A stretch of 64,000 nt of DNA from Pseudohalocynthiibacter aestuariivivens. Its GTDB lineage: Bacteria; Pseudomonadota; Alphaproteobacteria; Rhodobacterales; Rhodobacteraceae. Shown here piece after piece: positions 10,273 through 19,016 of this stretch. The stretch is taken from NCBI RefSeq assembly GCF_011040495.1, contig NZ_CP049037.1, positions 2,666,001-2,730,000 on the forward strand, read 5' to 3'. The number at the start of each line of letters is the position of its first letter. The first letter of the stretch is position 1. Both the position numbers and the translations under genes were made by a program. The notes under the pieces were generated by a model. It was not told the DNA's origin. It searched no databases and saw only the letters and a list, made by a program, of their open reading frames with translations.

Positions 10273-11192
10273 TCCTGACATCTGTCATAGATGCAATGGA
10301 AGCGACGCCTCTGGTCGAATTAAGCCGGATCAGAGACGAAATTGGCTATGACGGACGTATATTGGCCAAACTTGATTATCTGTTGCCCGGCTTTTCCAAG
10401 AAGGACCGTGCGGCGCGTTATACGATTGAGGCGGCGCGCGCCAGTGGCGCATTGGCAGCCGGGCAGACGGTGGTCGAGCTGACTTCGGGCAACATGGGCA
10501 CCGGGCTGACAATTGTTTGTGGCGTGTTGGGCCATCCGTTCGTCGCAGTGATGAGCGAAGGCAACTCGCCCGAGCGCGCTAGGATGATGCGGGCCTTGGG
10601 CGCAGAAGTGGTGCTGGTGCGCCAAGCAAGTGGTGCGCGTGCGGGCGAAGTGTCCGGTGCCGATCTGGCACTGGTCGAAGAGGCGGCGCAGACTCTGACG
10701 CGCGAGCGCGGCGCATTCCGTGCCGATCAGTTTCGGATGCCTGCAAACACGGCGGCGCATGAGTCCGGTACCGCACCTGAGATATGGCAGCAGTCGGGTG
10801 GCAGTATTACCGCTTTCTGCGACTTTGTCGGATCGGGTGGGACGTTGGGCGGCTGCGCGCGGTATTTCGCACCCAAGGGCGTGCATTGCTACGCGGTAGA
10901 GCCGGATCAGACGCAACATCCGATACAGGGCGGCGGTTATTCGATGTCGGAGTTGACGCATCTGAAAGACGCTGATTTGGCCGGAACAGAGACTGTTTCC
11001 GGCAATGAGGCCCGCAAAGCGGCAAGGCTGCTGGCACGCCGTGAGGGCGTTTTCGGTGGCTATTCCGCCGGGGCCAATCTGGCCGCCGCGATCCACCTGC
11101 TGCAGACCCGCGAGCAGGGCGGCACCATTGCCATCGTGATCTGCGACAGCGGATTGAAATACCTCTCGACAGACCTTTGGGGGACGACATGA
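10269..11192 (+). CDS. PLP-dependent cysteine synthase-fold enzyme
   Basis: 307 residues of fold type II. The PLP lysine is in GFSKKDRAA (K45 likely), the substrate-carboxylate loop is LTSGNMGTG (71-79) and the glycine-rich phosphate loop is GSGGTLGG. It resembles cysteine synthase/cystathionine beta-synthase but with SGNMG instead of SGNTG, so the substrate may differ. The start is GTG overlapping the kbl stop (GTGA), supported by GGGAG at 10257-10261 seven bases upstream; ATG 10296 is the alternative. Its stop overlaps the tdh start (ATGA). Sandwiched between kbl and tdh, it probably acts on a beta-substituted amino acid in the same pathway, which is inference. Confidence 0.82.
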   Translation: MILTSVIDAMEATPLVELSRIRDEIGYDGRILAKLDYLLPGFSKKDRAARYTIEAARASGALAAGQTVVELTSGNMGTGLTIVCGVLGHPFVAVMSEGNSPERARMMRALGAEVVLVRQASGARAGEVSGADLALVEEAAQTLTRERGAFRADQFRMPANTAAHESGTAPEIWQQSGGSITAFCDFVGSGGTLGGCARYFAPKGVHCYAVEPDQTQHPIQGGGYSMSELTHLKDADLAGTETVSGNEARKAARLLARREGVFGGYSAGANLAAAIHLLQTREQGGTIAIVICDSGLKYLSTDLWGTT

Positions 11193-12229
11193 AAAACGAA
11201 ATGAAAGCACTTGTGAAAGCCAAACCCGAACCGGGGCTGTGGATGGAATATGTTCCGGTCCCCGAACCGGGTCCAAGTGACGTGCTGATCAAAGTCAAGA
11301 AATCCGCAATCTGTGGTACCGATGTGCATATCTGGAAATGGGACGAATTCAGCGCCAAGGTGGTGCCGGTTCCCATGGTGGTTGGCCACGAATTCGTGGG
11401 CGAAATCGTTGATACCGGCGCGGCGGCCGTGAAATACAAGATCGGCCAACGGGTCAGTGGCGAGGGCCATATCGTCTGTGGTACCTGCCGCAATTGCCGT
11501 GCCGGGCGCGGACAGCTCTGCCGCAACACCAAGGGCGTCGGCGTTAACCGCCCCGGTAGCTTTGCTGAATATCTGTGCATTCCAGAGGCCAACGTGGTGC
11601 CGATTCCGGAGGATATCACCGACGAAATCGCAGCGATCTTTGACCCCTTCGGCAATGCCGTTCACACCGCGCTCAGTTTTGATCTGGTGGGCGAGGACGT
11701 GCTGGTGACGGGGGCTGGCCCCATTGGGATCATGGGCGCACTGGTCGCGCAAAAGGTCGGCGCGCGCAAGACGGTGATCACCGATATCAACCCATATCGG
11801 TTGAACCTGGCCCGCGAGATGGGTGTGCAGCATGTGGTCGACGTGTCGGCGGAAAATCTGGAGGATGTCATGGACCGGATCGGCATGACCGAAGGCTTCG
11901 ACGTGGGGCTGGAAATGTCCGGCGCGGCGGCGGCGATGCAACAGATGATTTCGCGCATGAATAACGGTGGCAAAATCGCGCTGCTGGGCATCGCGCCGAC
12001 AGAATTCGCCGTCGACTGGAACAAGATCATCTTCAAGATGCTGCATGTCAAAGGCATCTATGGCCGCGAGATGTTCGAGACCTGGTACAAGATGATCGCA
12101 TTGGTGCAATCCGGCCTCGACGTGTCCGGCCTGATCACCCACCGCATCGGGATCGACGATTTCGAAGAAGGCTTTGCCGCAATGATATCCGGCAATTCCG
12201 GCAAGGTCGTGATGGATTGGGACACGTGA
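11189..12229 (+). CDS. tdh: L-threonine 3-dehydrogenase
   Basis: 346 residues, zinc-dependent medium-chain dehydrogenase. Catalytic zinc ligands C42, H67 and E68 with the relay T44/H47 ([15 protein letters not shown]) and structural zinc ligands C97, C100, C103, C111 are all present, at a four-residue offset from E. coli Tdh. The NAD site is [15 protein letters not shown]. It oxidises threonine to 2-amino-3-oxobutyrate, the Kbl substrate. ATG 11189 follows GGGGGA (11179-11184) and overlaps the previous stop; its own stop shares one base with the next start (TGATG). Confidence 0.94.
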   Translation: MKNEMKALVKAKPEPGLWMEYVPVPEPGPSDVLIKVKKSAICGTDVHIWKWDEFSAKVVPVPMVVGHEFVGEIVDTGAAAVKYKIGQRVSGEGHIVCGTCRNCRAGRGQLCRNTKGVGVNRPGSFAEYLCIPEANVVPIPEDITDEIAAIFDPFGNAVHTALSFDLVGEDVLVTGAGPIGIMGALVAQKVGARKTVITDINPYRLNLAREMGVQHVVDVSAENLEDVMDRIGMTEGFDVGLEMSGAAAAMQQMISRMNNGGKIALLGIAPTEFAVDWNKIIFKMLHVKGIYGREMFETWYKMIALVQSGLDVSGLITHRIGIDDFEEGFAAMISGNSGKVVMDWDT

Positions 12230-13050
12230 TGCCAGATATCGGAGCAACATTTCGCACGCTGCACCGCAAGGGTGATCCGTTTTTGCTGGTCAACGCATGG
12301 GACAAGGGATCGGCCCGGATGATGCAGGCGCTGGGCGTCGAGGCGATTGCGACCACGTCCGCGGGTCATGCCTTTACCCAAGGGCGCGTCGATGGCGGAA
12401 CGCTGACGCGCGACGAGGCGCTGGCGCATGCACAAGAACTGATTTCAGCCGTAACAGTGCCTGTTTCGGGCGATTTCGAAAATGGCTTTGGCGAGGCCCC
12501 TGAAACCGTGGCTGACACCATTCGCATGGCGGCTGAAGTGGGGCTGGCGGGTTGTTCGATCGAGGATACAGCGCTACCCGGATGCGCCGCTTACGATTTC
12601 GATCTGGCCGTCGAACGCATCCGCGCCGCGGCCAGTGCCGCGCGCGCCTTGCCGCGCGATTTTGTACTGGTTGCCCGCGCCGATGGGGTGATGACGAACC
12701 AGTACGACGTGGACGAGGCGATCCGTCGCATTCAGGCCTATGAGGCTGTCGGTGCTGATTGTGTTTATGTCCCTGCCCCCCCTGATACGGACGCGCTGCG
12801 CCGGATCATCGACAGCGTTTCGGTGCCGGTGAACGTGCTGACGTCGGGCCGCTATGCATCGCTGACACATGCCGATTTCGCCGCACTCGGGGCCGCACGC
12901 CTGTCGGTGGGCGGATCACTGGCGCGGGTGGCATATGGCGCTGCGATCAACGCGGCGCAGGGGATGTTGAATGGCGATTTTTCGGGGCTGGCGCGGGCCG
13001 CGGACGAGGCTGAGATCAACACGCTTCTGACCAAACACCAGAGGTCGTGA
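12229..13050 (+). CDS. Isocitrate lyase/phosphoenolpyruvate mutase family protein
   Basis: 273 residues with a PEP mutase/isocitrate lyase TIM-barrel: LVNAWDKGSARMMQALGVEAIATTSAG (about 19-45), SGDFENGFGEAPETVADT (metal-binding acidic residues), SIEDTALPG and LVARADGV. The catalytic KKCGH loop of true isocitrate lyases is absent, so cleavage of isocitrate is unlikely; relatives include oxaloacetate decarboxylases, 2-methylisocitrate lyase-like and phosphonate enzymes. It is translationally coupled to tdh through TGATG. In this operon a C-C bond cleavage of a 2-hydroxy or 2-oxo acid would fit, but no function is assignable. Confidence 0.75.
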   Translation: MPDIGATFRTLHRKGDPFLLVNAWDKGSARMMQALGVEAIATTSAGHAFTQGRVDGGTLTRDEALAHAQELISAVTVPVSGDFENGFGEAPETVADTIRMAAEVGLAGCSIEDTALPGCAAYDFDLAVERIRAAASAARALPRDFVLVARADGVMTNQYDVDEAIRRIQAYEAVGADCVYVPAPPDTDALRRIIDSVSVPVNVLTSGRYASLTHADFAALGAARLSVGGSLARVAYGAAINAAQGMLNGDFSGLARAADEAEINTLLTKHQRS

Positions 13051-13051
13051 C

Positions 13052-13771
13052 ATGCGTGACGCCCGGAAAATGACACGCCTTATCTGCCTGATCTGCGCGC
13101 TGTTCATCGCCAACCCGGCGACCGCGACCCCGCCGCGGCTGACGCAATCCGAGGACCGCGTTATGGCCGCGACGCAGACGCATATCTATGTGCTGCGCGA
13201 CATCGTCGATAACCTCGGGTCGCACTTTGCCGGGCTGCACGACCAGCACCTGATCGAAGTCGCACTGGATACGGGCGAGGCCACACTCTACTGGCCGCTG
13301 CGCCGAATGACGGTGAACCACCTGCCCGAGAATGACCTGCTGGTGCCCGGCGTGGTAACCGAGCGCGCAGGCGTGACGCATGCCATGATGGACATACTGC
13401 GCGAGATCGGTGCAGAGCCGATTTGGGGCAACATCTGGGAGGACGTGCCGCTGTCGCTGCATAACGGCGCGCTGATGCGGGGCGACGTACAACTGGCGAC
13501 GCCATTTGGTCTGCGCAAGGCGGCGCGCGCGCAGCTTGCCATCCTCCGCGACGCCTACCCGCCGAATGAGACGGAAACGGGCTTTCCCGCGCTGGATCGG
13601 ATTGATTTCTACGATCTCTATGCGCCCGGTGATTGGGAGTGTCGGCTGCTGCGCGACCGCTACGCGATACATCGTGCGACAGACCGTGTGACGGTCGCGA
13701 AACTGCGTTGCGAGGATACAGAGCTGACCGGCTTCTGGTCCTTTCACTTTCTCATTTACGACGATCTCTAA
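13052..13771 (+). CDS. Exported protein of unknown function
   Basis: 239 residues, not recognised. An N-terminal hydrophobic signal (MTRLICLICALFIANPATATP, from residue 7) predicts export to the periplasm; ATG 13070 is an alternative start that gives a more regular signal peptide. Two cysteines near the C-terminus (in DWECRL and KLRCED) could form a disulfide. It starts one base after the preceding stop and lies inside the operon, so a role linked to the catabolic substrate, such as sensing or binding, is possible but unproven. Confidence 0.7.
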   Translation: MRDARKMTRLICLICALFIANPATATPPRLTQSEDRVMAATQTHIYVLRDIVDNLGSHFAGLHDQHLIEVALDTGEATLYWPLRRMTVNHLPENDLLVPGVVTERAGVTHAMMDILREIGAEPIWGNIWEDVPLSLHNGALMRGDVQLATPFGLRKAARAQLAILRDAYPPNETETGFPALDRIDFYDLYAPGDWECRLLRDRYAIHRATDRVTVAKLRCEDTELTGFWSFHFLIYDDL

Positions 13772-13786
13772 GACAGGAACCCCGAT

Positions 13787-16237
13787 ATGCCCGAGATCCA
13801 GCAAAACGTCGAAGCCGGCGGCAAGAAACTTCCCTCTCACGCCAAGGCCGTGATCATCGGCGGCGGTGTCGTCGGATGCTCTATTCTGTTCCATCTGGCC
13901 AAGTTTGGCTGGAAGGATGTTGTCCTGCTGGAGCGCAACGAACTGACCAGCGGCAGCAGCTGGCACGCGGCGGGGCAAATCCATACCATTAGCAGCGATC
14001 CCAATATCAGCCGCCTGCAAAGCTATACCATCGACCTATACAAGGAGATCGAGGAACTTAGTGGGCACAGCGTCGGCCTGCACATCACCGGCGGCTTCTA
14101 CCTTGCCTCGAACAAGACATGGTATGACTATCTCAAACGCGAACGCTCAAAAGCGCGCTACATGGGCCTGCATCAGGAATTCATCAGCCCCGCCGAGGTG
14201 GCGGAACGGCATCCGCTGATCGACCCAAAACACTACCTCGCGGCGCTCTGGGATGATCAGGACGGCGATCTGGACCCATCCGGCGCGACCTACGCCTTTG
14301 CCAAGGCGGCCAAGGTTCACGGCGCGCAATTTTTCACCCATTGCCCCGCAACAGAGACGAAACAGCGCGCCGACGGCAGCTGGGATGTGACCACCCCGCA
14401 GGGGGTGATCAACGCCGAACACATCGTCAATTGCGGCGGCCTCTGGGCGCGCGAGGTGGGGCATATGCAGGGCATCAATATCCCTGTGCAACCGATGGAG
14501 CATCATTACCTGATCACCGAGGCAATCCCCGAAATCGCCAGCCGCTCCGATCGCCTGCCTTGTGGTATCGATTACGAGGCGAACATCTACTTTCGGCAGG
14601 AACGCCAAGGCATGCTGCTGGGTACGTATGAACCGCGCGGCACGCCATGGAAGGTTGAAGGTACGCCATGGGATTTCGGCCATGAACTGCTTCAACCCGA
14701 TCTGGAACGCATTGCCGACCGTCTGGAACTGGGGTTTGAACGTATCCCGGCGCTCGCCAATACCGGGATAAAGGATGCGATCAACGGTCCGTTCACCTTC
14801 GGCCCCGATGGCAACCCGATGATCGGCCCGGTGCCGGGTATGCGCAACTACTGGTGCGCCGTGGGCGTCATGGCCGGGTTCTGTCAGGGCGGTGGCGTTG
14901 GGCTGACCATGGCCGAATGGATGATCGACGGCGAACCCAGCATTGATGTCTGGGCGATGGACGTGGCGCGCTTTGGCGACTGGGCCAGCCCCGATTGGGG
15001 CACCGTGAAATCGACAGAGAATTACGAACGCCGCTTTGTAATGACCTTCCCGAATGAGACGCTGCCAAAAGGCCGATTGCAGAAAACCACTTCGCTTTAT
15101 GATCGGCTGGTGGCCAAGGGCGCGGTGATGGATCAGGGCTTTGGGTTGGAAAACGCGCTATGGTTCGCGGACGGACCAGAGGATGCCCATGAAGAACCGA
15201 CATTCGAGCGCAACCGCTCGTTCGAATATGTCGCGCGCGAGGTCAAGGCCGTACGCGAGGCCGTCGGTGCAATCGAAATCGCCAACTTTGCTAAACACGA
15301 GGTAAAAGGCATTGGGGCACGGGCATTTCTAGACACGATTCTTGCCGGATACGTCCCGAAACCGGGCCGTCTGACCCTGACTCCGATGCTGACCGAAAAG
15401 GGCAAACTATACGGCGATCTGACTGTCGCCTGTCTGGCCGAGGATCATTTCATGCTCTTCGGTTCTGGGGCCATGCAAGAGGCGCATCGCCGCTGGTTCG
15501 AGGCGCGGGTGCCCGATGGCGTGACCTATCGCAACGTCTCGGATGACTGGCACGGGATCGCGCTAAGTGGGCCAAAATCGCGTGCGTTGCTTCAGGCGAT
15601 CACCCGGCAGGATGTCAGCGCCGAGGCGTTCAAATTTCGGGATCTGGCACAGACTTATGTGGGTGGTGTGCCGGTTATCCTGAACCGGATCAGCTTTTCC
15701 GGAGAATTGGGATACGAGATCTATTGCCGCCCGCAATACCTTCTGCGTCTCTACGAGGCGGTAGAAGAGGCCGGCACCGATCTGGGCCTGCGCTGGTACG
15801 GGGCGCGTGCGCTCATGTCGATGCGTCTGGAAAAGGGATGGGGCGTCTGGACGCTCGATTTTCGCCCCGATTTTGACGCGGTAGAATCCGGGATGGATGC
15901 TTTCATCAACTGGAAAAAGGATTTCATTGGTAAGCAAGCCACCCTAGCCCAGCAGAGTGCCGGGCCAGCGCGCAAGCTGGTGACACTGGTGATCGACGTG
16001 GACGGTATTGATGTCTCCGGCGACGAAGCGATCCTGACGCAGGGCCGCCCGGTGGGCTATGTCAGTTCCGGCGGCTACGCGCATCACGCGCGCAAATCCG
16101 TCGCGATGGGCTATGTAGAGGCGGCGCAGGCCGCAGGAGGCACCGCGCTTGAGGTTGAAATCCTTGGCCAGATGTACCCGGCCACCGTACAAGCCGCGCC
16201 GCTCTATGATGCCAATGGCGCAAATATGCGCGCCTGA
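13787..16237 (+). CDS. GcvT-fused FAD oxidoreductase of the dimethylglycine/sarcosine dehydrogenase family
   Basis: 816 residues. The N-terminal half is a DAO-fold flavoprotein (AVIIGGGVVGCSILFHLAKFG, 21-41) with the SSWHAAG motif whose histidine (H60) corresponds to the residue covalently linked to FAD in dimethylglycine dehydrogenase. The C-terminal half is a GcvT-like tetrahydrofolate-binding module (FSGELGYEIYC, RALMSMRLEKGWGVWTLDF). Such enzymes oxidatively demethylate N-methyl amino acids and pass formaldehyde to folate. With the MttB-like gene upstream and a GlxA-type regulator downstream, sequential demethylation of a quaternary amine is the natural reading; exact substrate unknown. 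Confidence 0.87.
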   Translation: MPEIQQNVEAGGKKLPSHAKAVIIGGGVVGCSILFHLAKFGWKDVVLLERNELTSGSSWHAAGQIHTISSDPNISRLQSYTIDLYKEIEELSGHSVGLHITGGFYLASNKTWYDYLKRERSKARYMGLHQEFISPAEVAERHPLIDPKHYLAALWDDQDGDLDPSGATYAFAKAAKVHGAQFFTHCPATETKQRADGSWDVTTPQGVINAEHIVNCGGLWAREVGHMQGINIPVQPMEHHYLITEAIPEIASRSDRLPCGIDYEANIYFRQERQGMLLGTYEPRGTPWKVEGTPWDFGHELLQPDLERIADRLELGFERIPALANTGIKDAINGPFTFGPDGNPMIGPVPGMRNYWCAVGVMAGFCQGGGVGLTMAEWMIDGEPSIDVWAMDVARFGDWASPDWGTVKSTENYERRFVMTFPNETLPKGRLQKTTSLYDRLVAKGAVMDQGFGLENALWFADGPEDAHEEPTFERNRSFEYVAREVKAVREAVGAIEIANFAKHEVKGIGARAFLDTILAGYVPKPGRLTLTPMLTEKGKLYGDLTVACLAEDHFMLFGSGAMQEAHRRWFEARVPDGVTYRNVSDDWHGIALSGPKSRALLQAITRQDVSAEAFKFRDLAQTYVGGVPVILNRISFSGELGYEIYCRPQYLLRLYEAVEEAGTDLGLRWYGARALMSMRLEKGWGVWTLDFRPDFDAVESGMDAFINWKKDFIGKQATLAQQSAGPARKLVTLVIDVDGIDVSGDEAILTQGRPVGYVSSGGYAHHARKSVAMGYVEAAQAAGGTALEVEILGQMYPATVQAAPLYDANGANMRA

Positions 16238-16254
16238 ACGCAAAGAGGCACCAA

Positions 16255-17235
16255 GTGGATGCAGACCACAAACCCAAACGATATGTGTTCCTGCTCCTGC
16301 CAGGTTTCTCCCCGCTCGGCATGACCTGCGCCCAAGAGGCGCTGGCGCTGGCAAACCGCTTTGCCGAGGGACGCCAGTTCTACGATTGGCTGTTGCTCAG
16401 CGAGGACGGAGGACCTGTTACCGCATGGAACGGGCTTCAGGTCAGTGTTCAGGCCGGTCTGATCGATCTTGATCGCCGCGACACGCTGATTGTCTGCGCC
16501 GGGGTCGATGCAGGTGCGGGCAGCACGCGCAAAGTGTTGGGCTGGCTGCGCCGCGAAACGCGCAAAGGCATGGACTATGGTTCGATCAGCAGTGGCAGCT
16601 ATACGCTGGCACTGGCCGGGTTGCTGGCCGGGCGAAGAGCCACGACACACTGGGAATATGCCAGCGCCATGGCTGAAAACTTCCCCAATATCGACCTGCA
16701 GGACGTGATCTATACGGTCGATGGGCGGGTGTTCAGCTGCGCCGGAAGCGCCGCGTCGATGGACCTGATACTTGAGCGGATCGGCACCGACTACGGCGCA
16801 GAATTGGCCACATGGGTGGCAGATCAGATGATCTATCCCGCACCGCGCCCCAATAGTCAGGCGCAGCGCGGATTTCTGGCCAATCAACTGGGTATTCGTC
16901 ATCGAAATCTGGTTCTGGCCATCGACATCATGCAATCAAACACCGAAGACCCCTTGCCGCCCGCCGAGGTCGCCCGTGCTGCGGGCACCTCCACCCGGCA
17001 ATTGGAACGGCATTTTTCCCGCTATCTTGGCACCTCGCCGAACCGCTACTATTTGCAATTGCGGTTGGAAAAGGCCCGCAGCCTGCTGGCGCAAACCGAC
17101 CTGCCGCTGACCGAAATCAGCCTGCTTTGCGGGTTCAAGGCACCGTCGCATTTCTCCAAGGCCTACCGCAAAGCCTATGGCGTGCCGCCCAGCCGGGACA
17201 CCGGCGGGGCGACCCTTTTGGTGTCGCGCAAGTAG
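16255..17235 (+). CDS. GlxA-family (AraC-type) transcriptional regulator
   Basis: 326 residues. The N-terminal DJ-1/PfpI-like domain (VFLLLPGFSPLGMTCAQEALALAN, 10-33) is a ligand-sensing, non-catalytic amidotransferase fold; the C-terminal AraC double helix-turn-helix (about 225-315) includes EVARAAGTSTRQLERHF and LPLTEISLLCGFKAPSHFSKAYRKAYG. This architecture is that of GbdR and CdhR, which sense glycine betaine/dimethylglycine and carnitine. Start is GTG 16255, six bases after AGAGG. It closes the eight-gene operon and supports a methylated-amine inducer, by analogy only. Confidence 0.88.
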   Translation: MDADHKPKRYVFLLLPGFSPLGMTCAQEALALANRFAEGRQFYDWLLLSEDGGPVTAWNGLQVSVQAGLIDLDRRDTLIVCAGVDAGAGSTRKVLGWLRRETRKGMDYGSISSGSYTLALAGLLAGRRATTHWEYASAMAENFPNIDLQDVIYTVDGRVFSCAGSAASMDLILERIGTDYGAELATWVADQMIYPAPRPNSQAQRGFLANQLGIRHRNLVLAIDIMQSNTEDPLPPAEVARAAGTSTRQLERHFSRYLGTSPNRYYLQLRLEKARSLLAQTDLPLTEISLLCGFKAPSHFSKAYRKAYGVPPSRDTGGATLLVSRK

Positions 17236-17311
17236 ATACCGTGCGATTTAGGTATTTGGGAAAAGATGAAAAACATTTGTTTCATTATTCAAAAAATACC
17301 GAAATCCGGCG

Positions 17312-17830
17312 TCAGTTCAGCAGCGTTTCGATCTCGTTCGTCAACAGTTCCGACAGCGGTTGGACTGTACTGCCGAAAGTCGCCGCCACGGTGCCATCCG
17401 GCGCGATCAGGATCTTGTTGAAGTTCCATGAAGGTGTGAACCCGATCTCTTCGGCAACGGATTCGTAAAACGGATGCGCCGTCGCGCCGCGAACCGATGT
17501 TATACCCGTCATCGGCATGTCGATGCCGTATGTCAGGGTGCAGAACTCCTTGACCTCTGCGTTGCTGGCCAGTTCTTGCCGAAAATCGCCCGAAGGAACG
17601 GCCAGAACGACCAATCCGCGGGCGCGGTACTGGTTGTAGAGGGTCTGCAATCCCTCGTATTGATCGGTAAAGCCGCAGCGCGAAGCGGTATTCACGACCA
17701 GTATCGGTTGCCCGGCCCAATCCGACAGGCGCAGCGTGTCACCATCGATATTATCGAATGGCGCATTGAGGTCCAGCGCGGACGCAGGCAGCGTCCAAAG
17801 CATCATCAATATTGCGAGGACGGCACGCAT
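17312..17830 (-). CDS. Exported glutathione peroxidase-like protein
   Basis: 172 residues. A signal peptide (MRAVLAILMMLWTLPASA, about 1-18) predicts periplasmic location. The thioredoxin-fold peroxidase core has NTASRCGFTDQYEGL with the peroxidatic C52 (a cysteine, not selenocysteine), and SWNFNKILI (W135) of the catalytic site. The usual NQF segment holding the catalytic glutamine reads GDF (VPSGDFRQE), so the tetrad is altered. The paired resolving cysteine candidate is C97 in KEFCTLTYG. It is divergent from the msrB-msrA pair, an oxidative-damage context. Confidence 0.88.
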   Translation of the reverse strand: MRAVLAILMMLWTLPASALDLNAPFDNIDGDTLRLSDWAGQPILVVNTASRCGFTDQYEGLQTLYNQYRARGLVVLAVPSGDFRQELASNAEVKEFCTLTYGIDMPMTGITSVRGATAHPFYESVAEEIGFTPSWNFNKILIAPDGTVAATFGSTVQPLSELLTNEIETLLN

Positions 17831-17913
17831 GTTGCTCTTCCTTTTTATATGGGGGCGGCAGGCAATCCTGTCACCTTTGGATCACCCGGCAGTGAGTGAC
17901 ATGAAATATCGTT

Positions 17914-17942
17914 TTGAATTTGGCGCGTTTGTCCCATCTAAT
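17914..17942 (+). promoter_or_regulatory. Putative msrB-msrA promoter
   Basis: TTGAAT (17914-17919), a 17-base spacer and TCTAAT (17937-17942) look like a sigma-70-type promoter. A transcript starting near 17950 would exclude the in-frame ATG at 17901 and leave the GTG at 17973 as the msrB start, which is also preceded by GAGGAAAGGA at a reasonable distance. Confidence 0.4.
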
Positions 17943-17972
17943 ACACATCAAGTGAGGAAAGGAACGCAAGTC

Positions 17973-18422
17973 GTGACCAGCTACACCAAAGACCCCGACG
18001 CAATCGCCCGCCTGTCGCCCGAGGCGTTTCGTGTGACCCAGCAAAGCGGCACCGAGCGCCCCGGCACCGGGGCACTTTTGGACAACACTGCCCCGGGGAT
18101 CTATGTGGATATCGTTTCGGGCGAGCCGCTTTTTGCGTCCTCTGACAAGTTCGAGAGCGGTTGTGGCTGGCCCAGCTTCACCAAGCCGATCGTACCGGCT
18201 TATGTGAGCGAATTGCGTGATGAGAGCCTCGGCATGGTTCGGACCGAAGTGCGCAGCACCCATGGCGACAGCCATCTTGGCCATGTCTTTCCTGACGGGC
18301 CGCGTGATCGGGGCGGTCTGCGCTACTGCATAAATTCTGCCAGCCTGCGGTTTATCCACCGTGACGATATGCAGGCCGAAGGCTATGGTGAATATCTGGA
18401 TCAAGTGGAGGATTTGACATGA
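17973..18422 (+). CDS. msrB: Peptide-methionine (R)-S-oxide reductase, zinc-free type
   Basis: 149 residues. Reduces methionine-R-sulfoxide in proteins. The catalytic cysteine is C119 in RYCINSASL, and C64 in ESGCGWPSF is positioned as resolving cysteine. The two CxxC pairs that bind zinc in E. coli MsrB are absent ([10 protein letters not shown] where the first pair would be), placing it in the zinc-free group typified by the MsrB domain of Neisseria PilB. GTG start chosen from the promoter and ribosome-binding site; ATG 17901 is the alternative. The stop overlaps the msrA start (ATGA). Confidence 0.9.
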   Translation: MTSYTKDPDAIARLSPEAFRVTQQSGTERPGTGALLDNTAPGIYVDIVSGEPLFASSDKFESGCGWPSFTKPIVPAYVSELRDESLGMVRTEVRSTHGDSHLGHVFPDGPRDRGGLRYCINSASLRFIHRDDMQAEGYGEYLDQVEDLT

Positions 18423-18925
18423 CCGAGCGTGCTGTTCTGGCGGGGGGATGTTTCTGGGGGATGCAGGACCTCATTCGCCGCAAACCGGGGGTGGTTTCGA
18501 CGCGTGTGGGTTACACCGGGGGTGACGTGCCGAATGCCACTTATCGTGATCACGGCACTCATGCCGAGGGCATTGAGATCATATTTGATCCCGCAAAGAT
18601 CAGCTATCGTGAAATTCTGGAATTGTTCTTTCAGATCCACGATCCAACCACTGCGAACCGGCAGGGCAACGATATCGGAATGAGTTATCGGTCGGCGATC
18701 TACTATGTCGATGACGCACAGAAACTGATGGCGCGCCGCACCATCCATGACGTCGAGGCCAGCGGCCTGTGGCCGGGTAAAGTTGTGACTGAGGTGGAGC
18801 CCGTCGGTGACTTCTGGGAGGCCGAGCCAGAACATCAGGATTATCTGCAGCGTGTACCGAATGGTTACACCTGCCATTTTCCGCGCGAGGACTGGGTGCT
18901 TCCACGCACTACAGCGCCTGCATAG
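18419..18925 (+). CDS. msrA: Peptide-methionine (S)-S-oxide reductase
   Basis: 168 residues. GGCFWG with catalytic C11, followed by GYTGG and [12 protein letters not shown], is diagnostic for MsrA. It repairs methionine-S-sulfoxide, complementing MsrB. Translation is coupled to msrB by a four-base overlap. No signal peptide, so cytoplasmic. A short imperfect stem (ACCAGAG at 18934-18940 and its complement at 18953-18959) follows without a T-run. Confidence 0.95.
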   Translation: MTERAVLAGGCFWGMQDLIRRKPGVVSTRVGYTGGDVPNATYRDHGTHAEGIEIIFDPAKISYREILELFFQIHDPTTANRQGNDIGMSYRSAIYYVDDAQKLMARRTIHDVEASGLWPGKVVTEVEPVGDFWEAEPEHQDYLQRVPNGYTCHFPREDWVLPRTTAPA

Positions 18926-19016
18926 CCGCTGCAACCAGAGCGCATGGCGCGCCTCTGGTCGCTTGACCTGAGCGGCCCGGAGGCGCAAGCAGTTGGGGCA
19001 AAGGAGTGCCCCCAGC

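Noticed and set aside
17736..17972. N-terminal extension of MsrB
   Set aside because: It overlaps the divergent peroxidase gene and lies upstream of the likely promoter.
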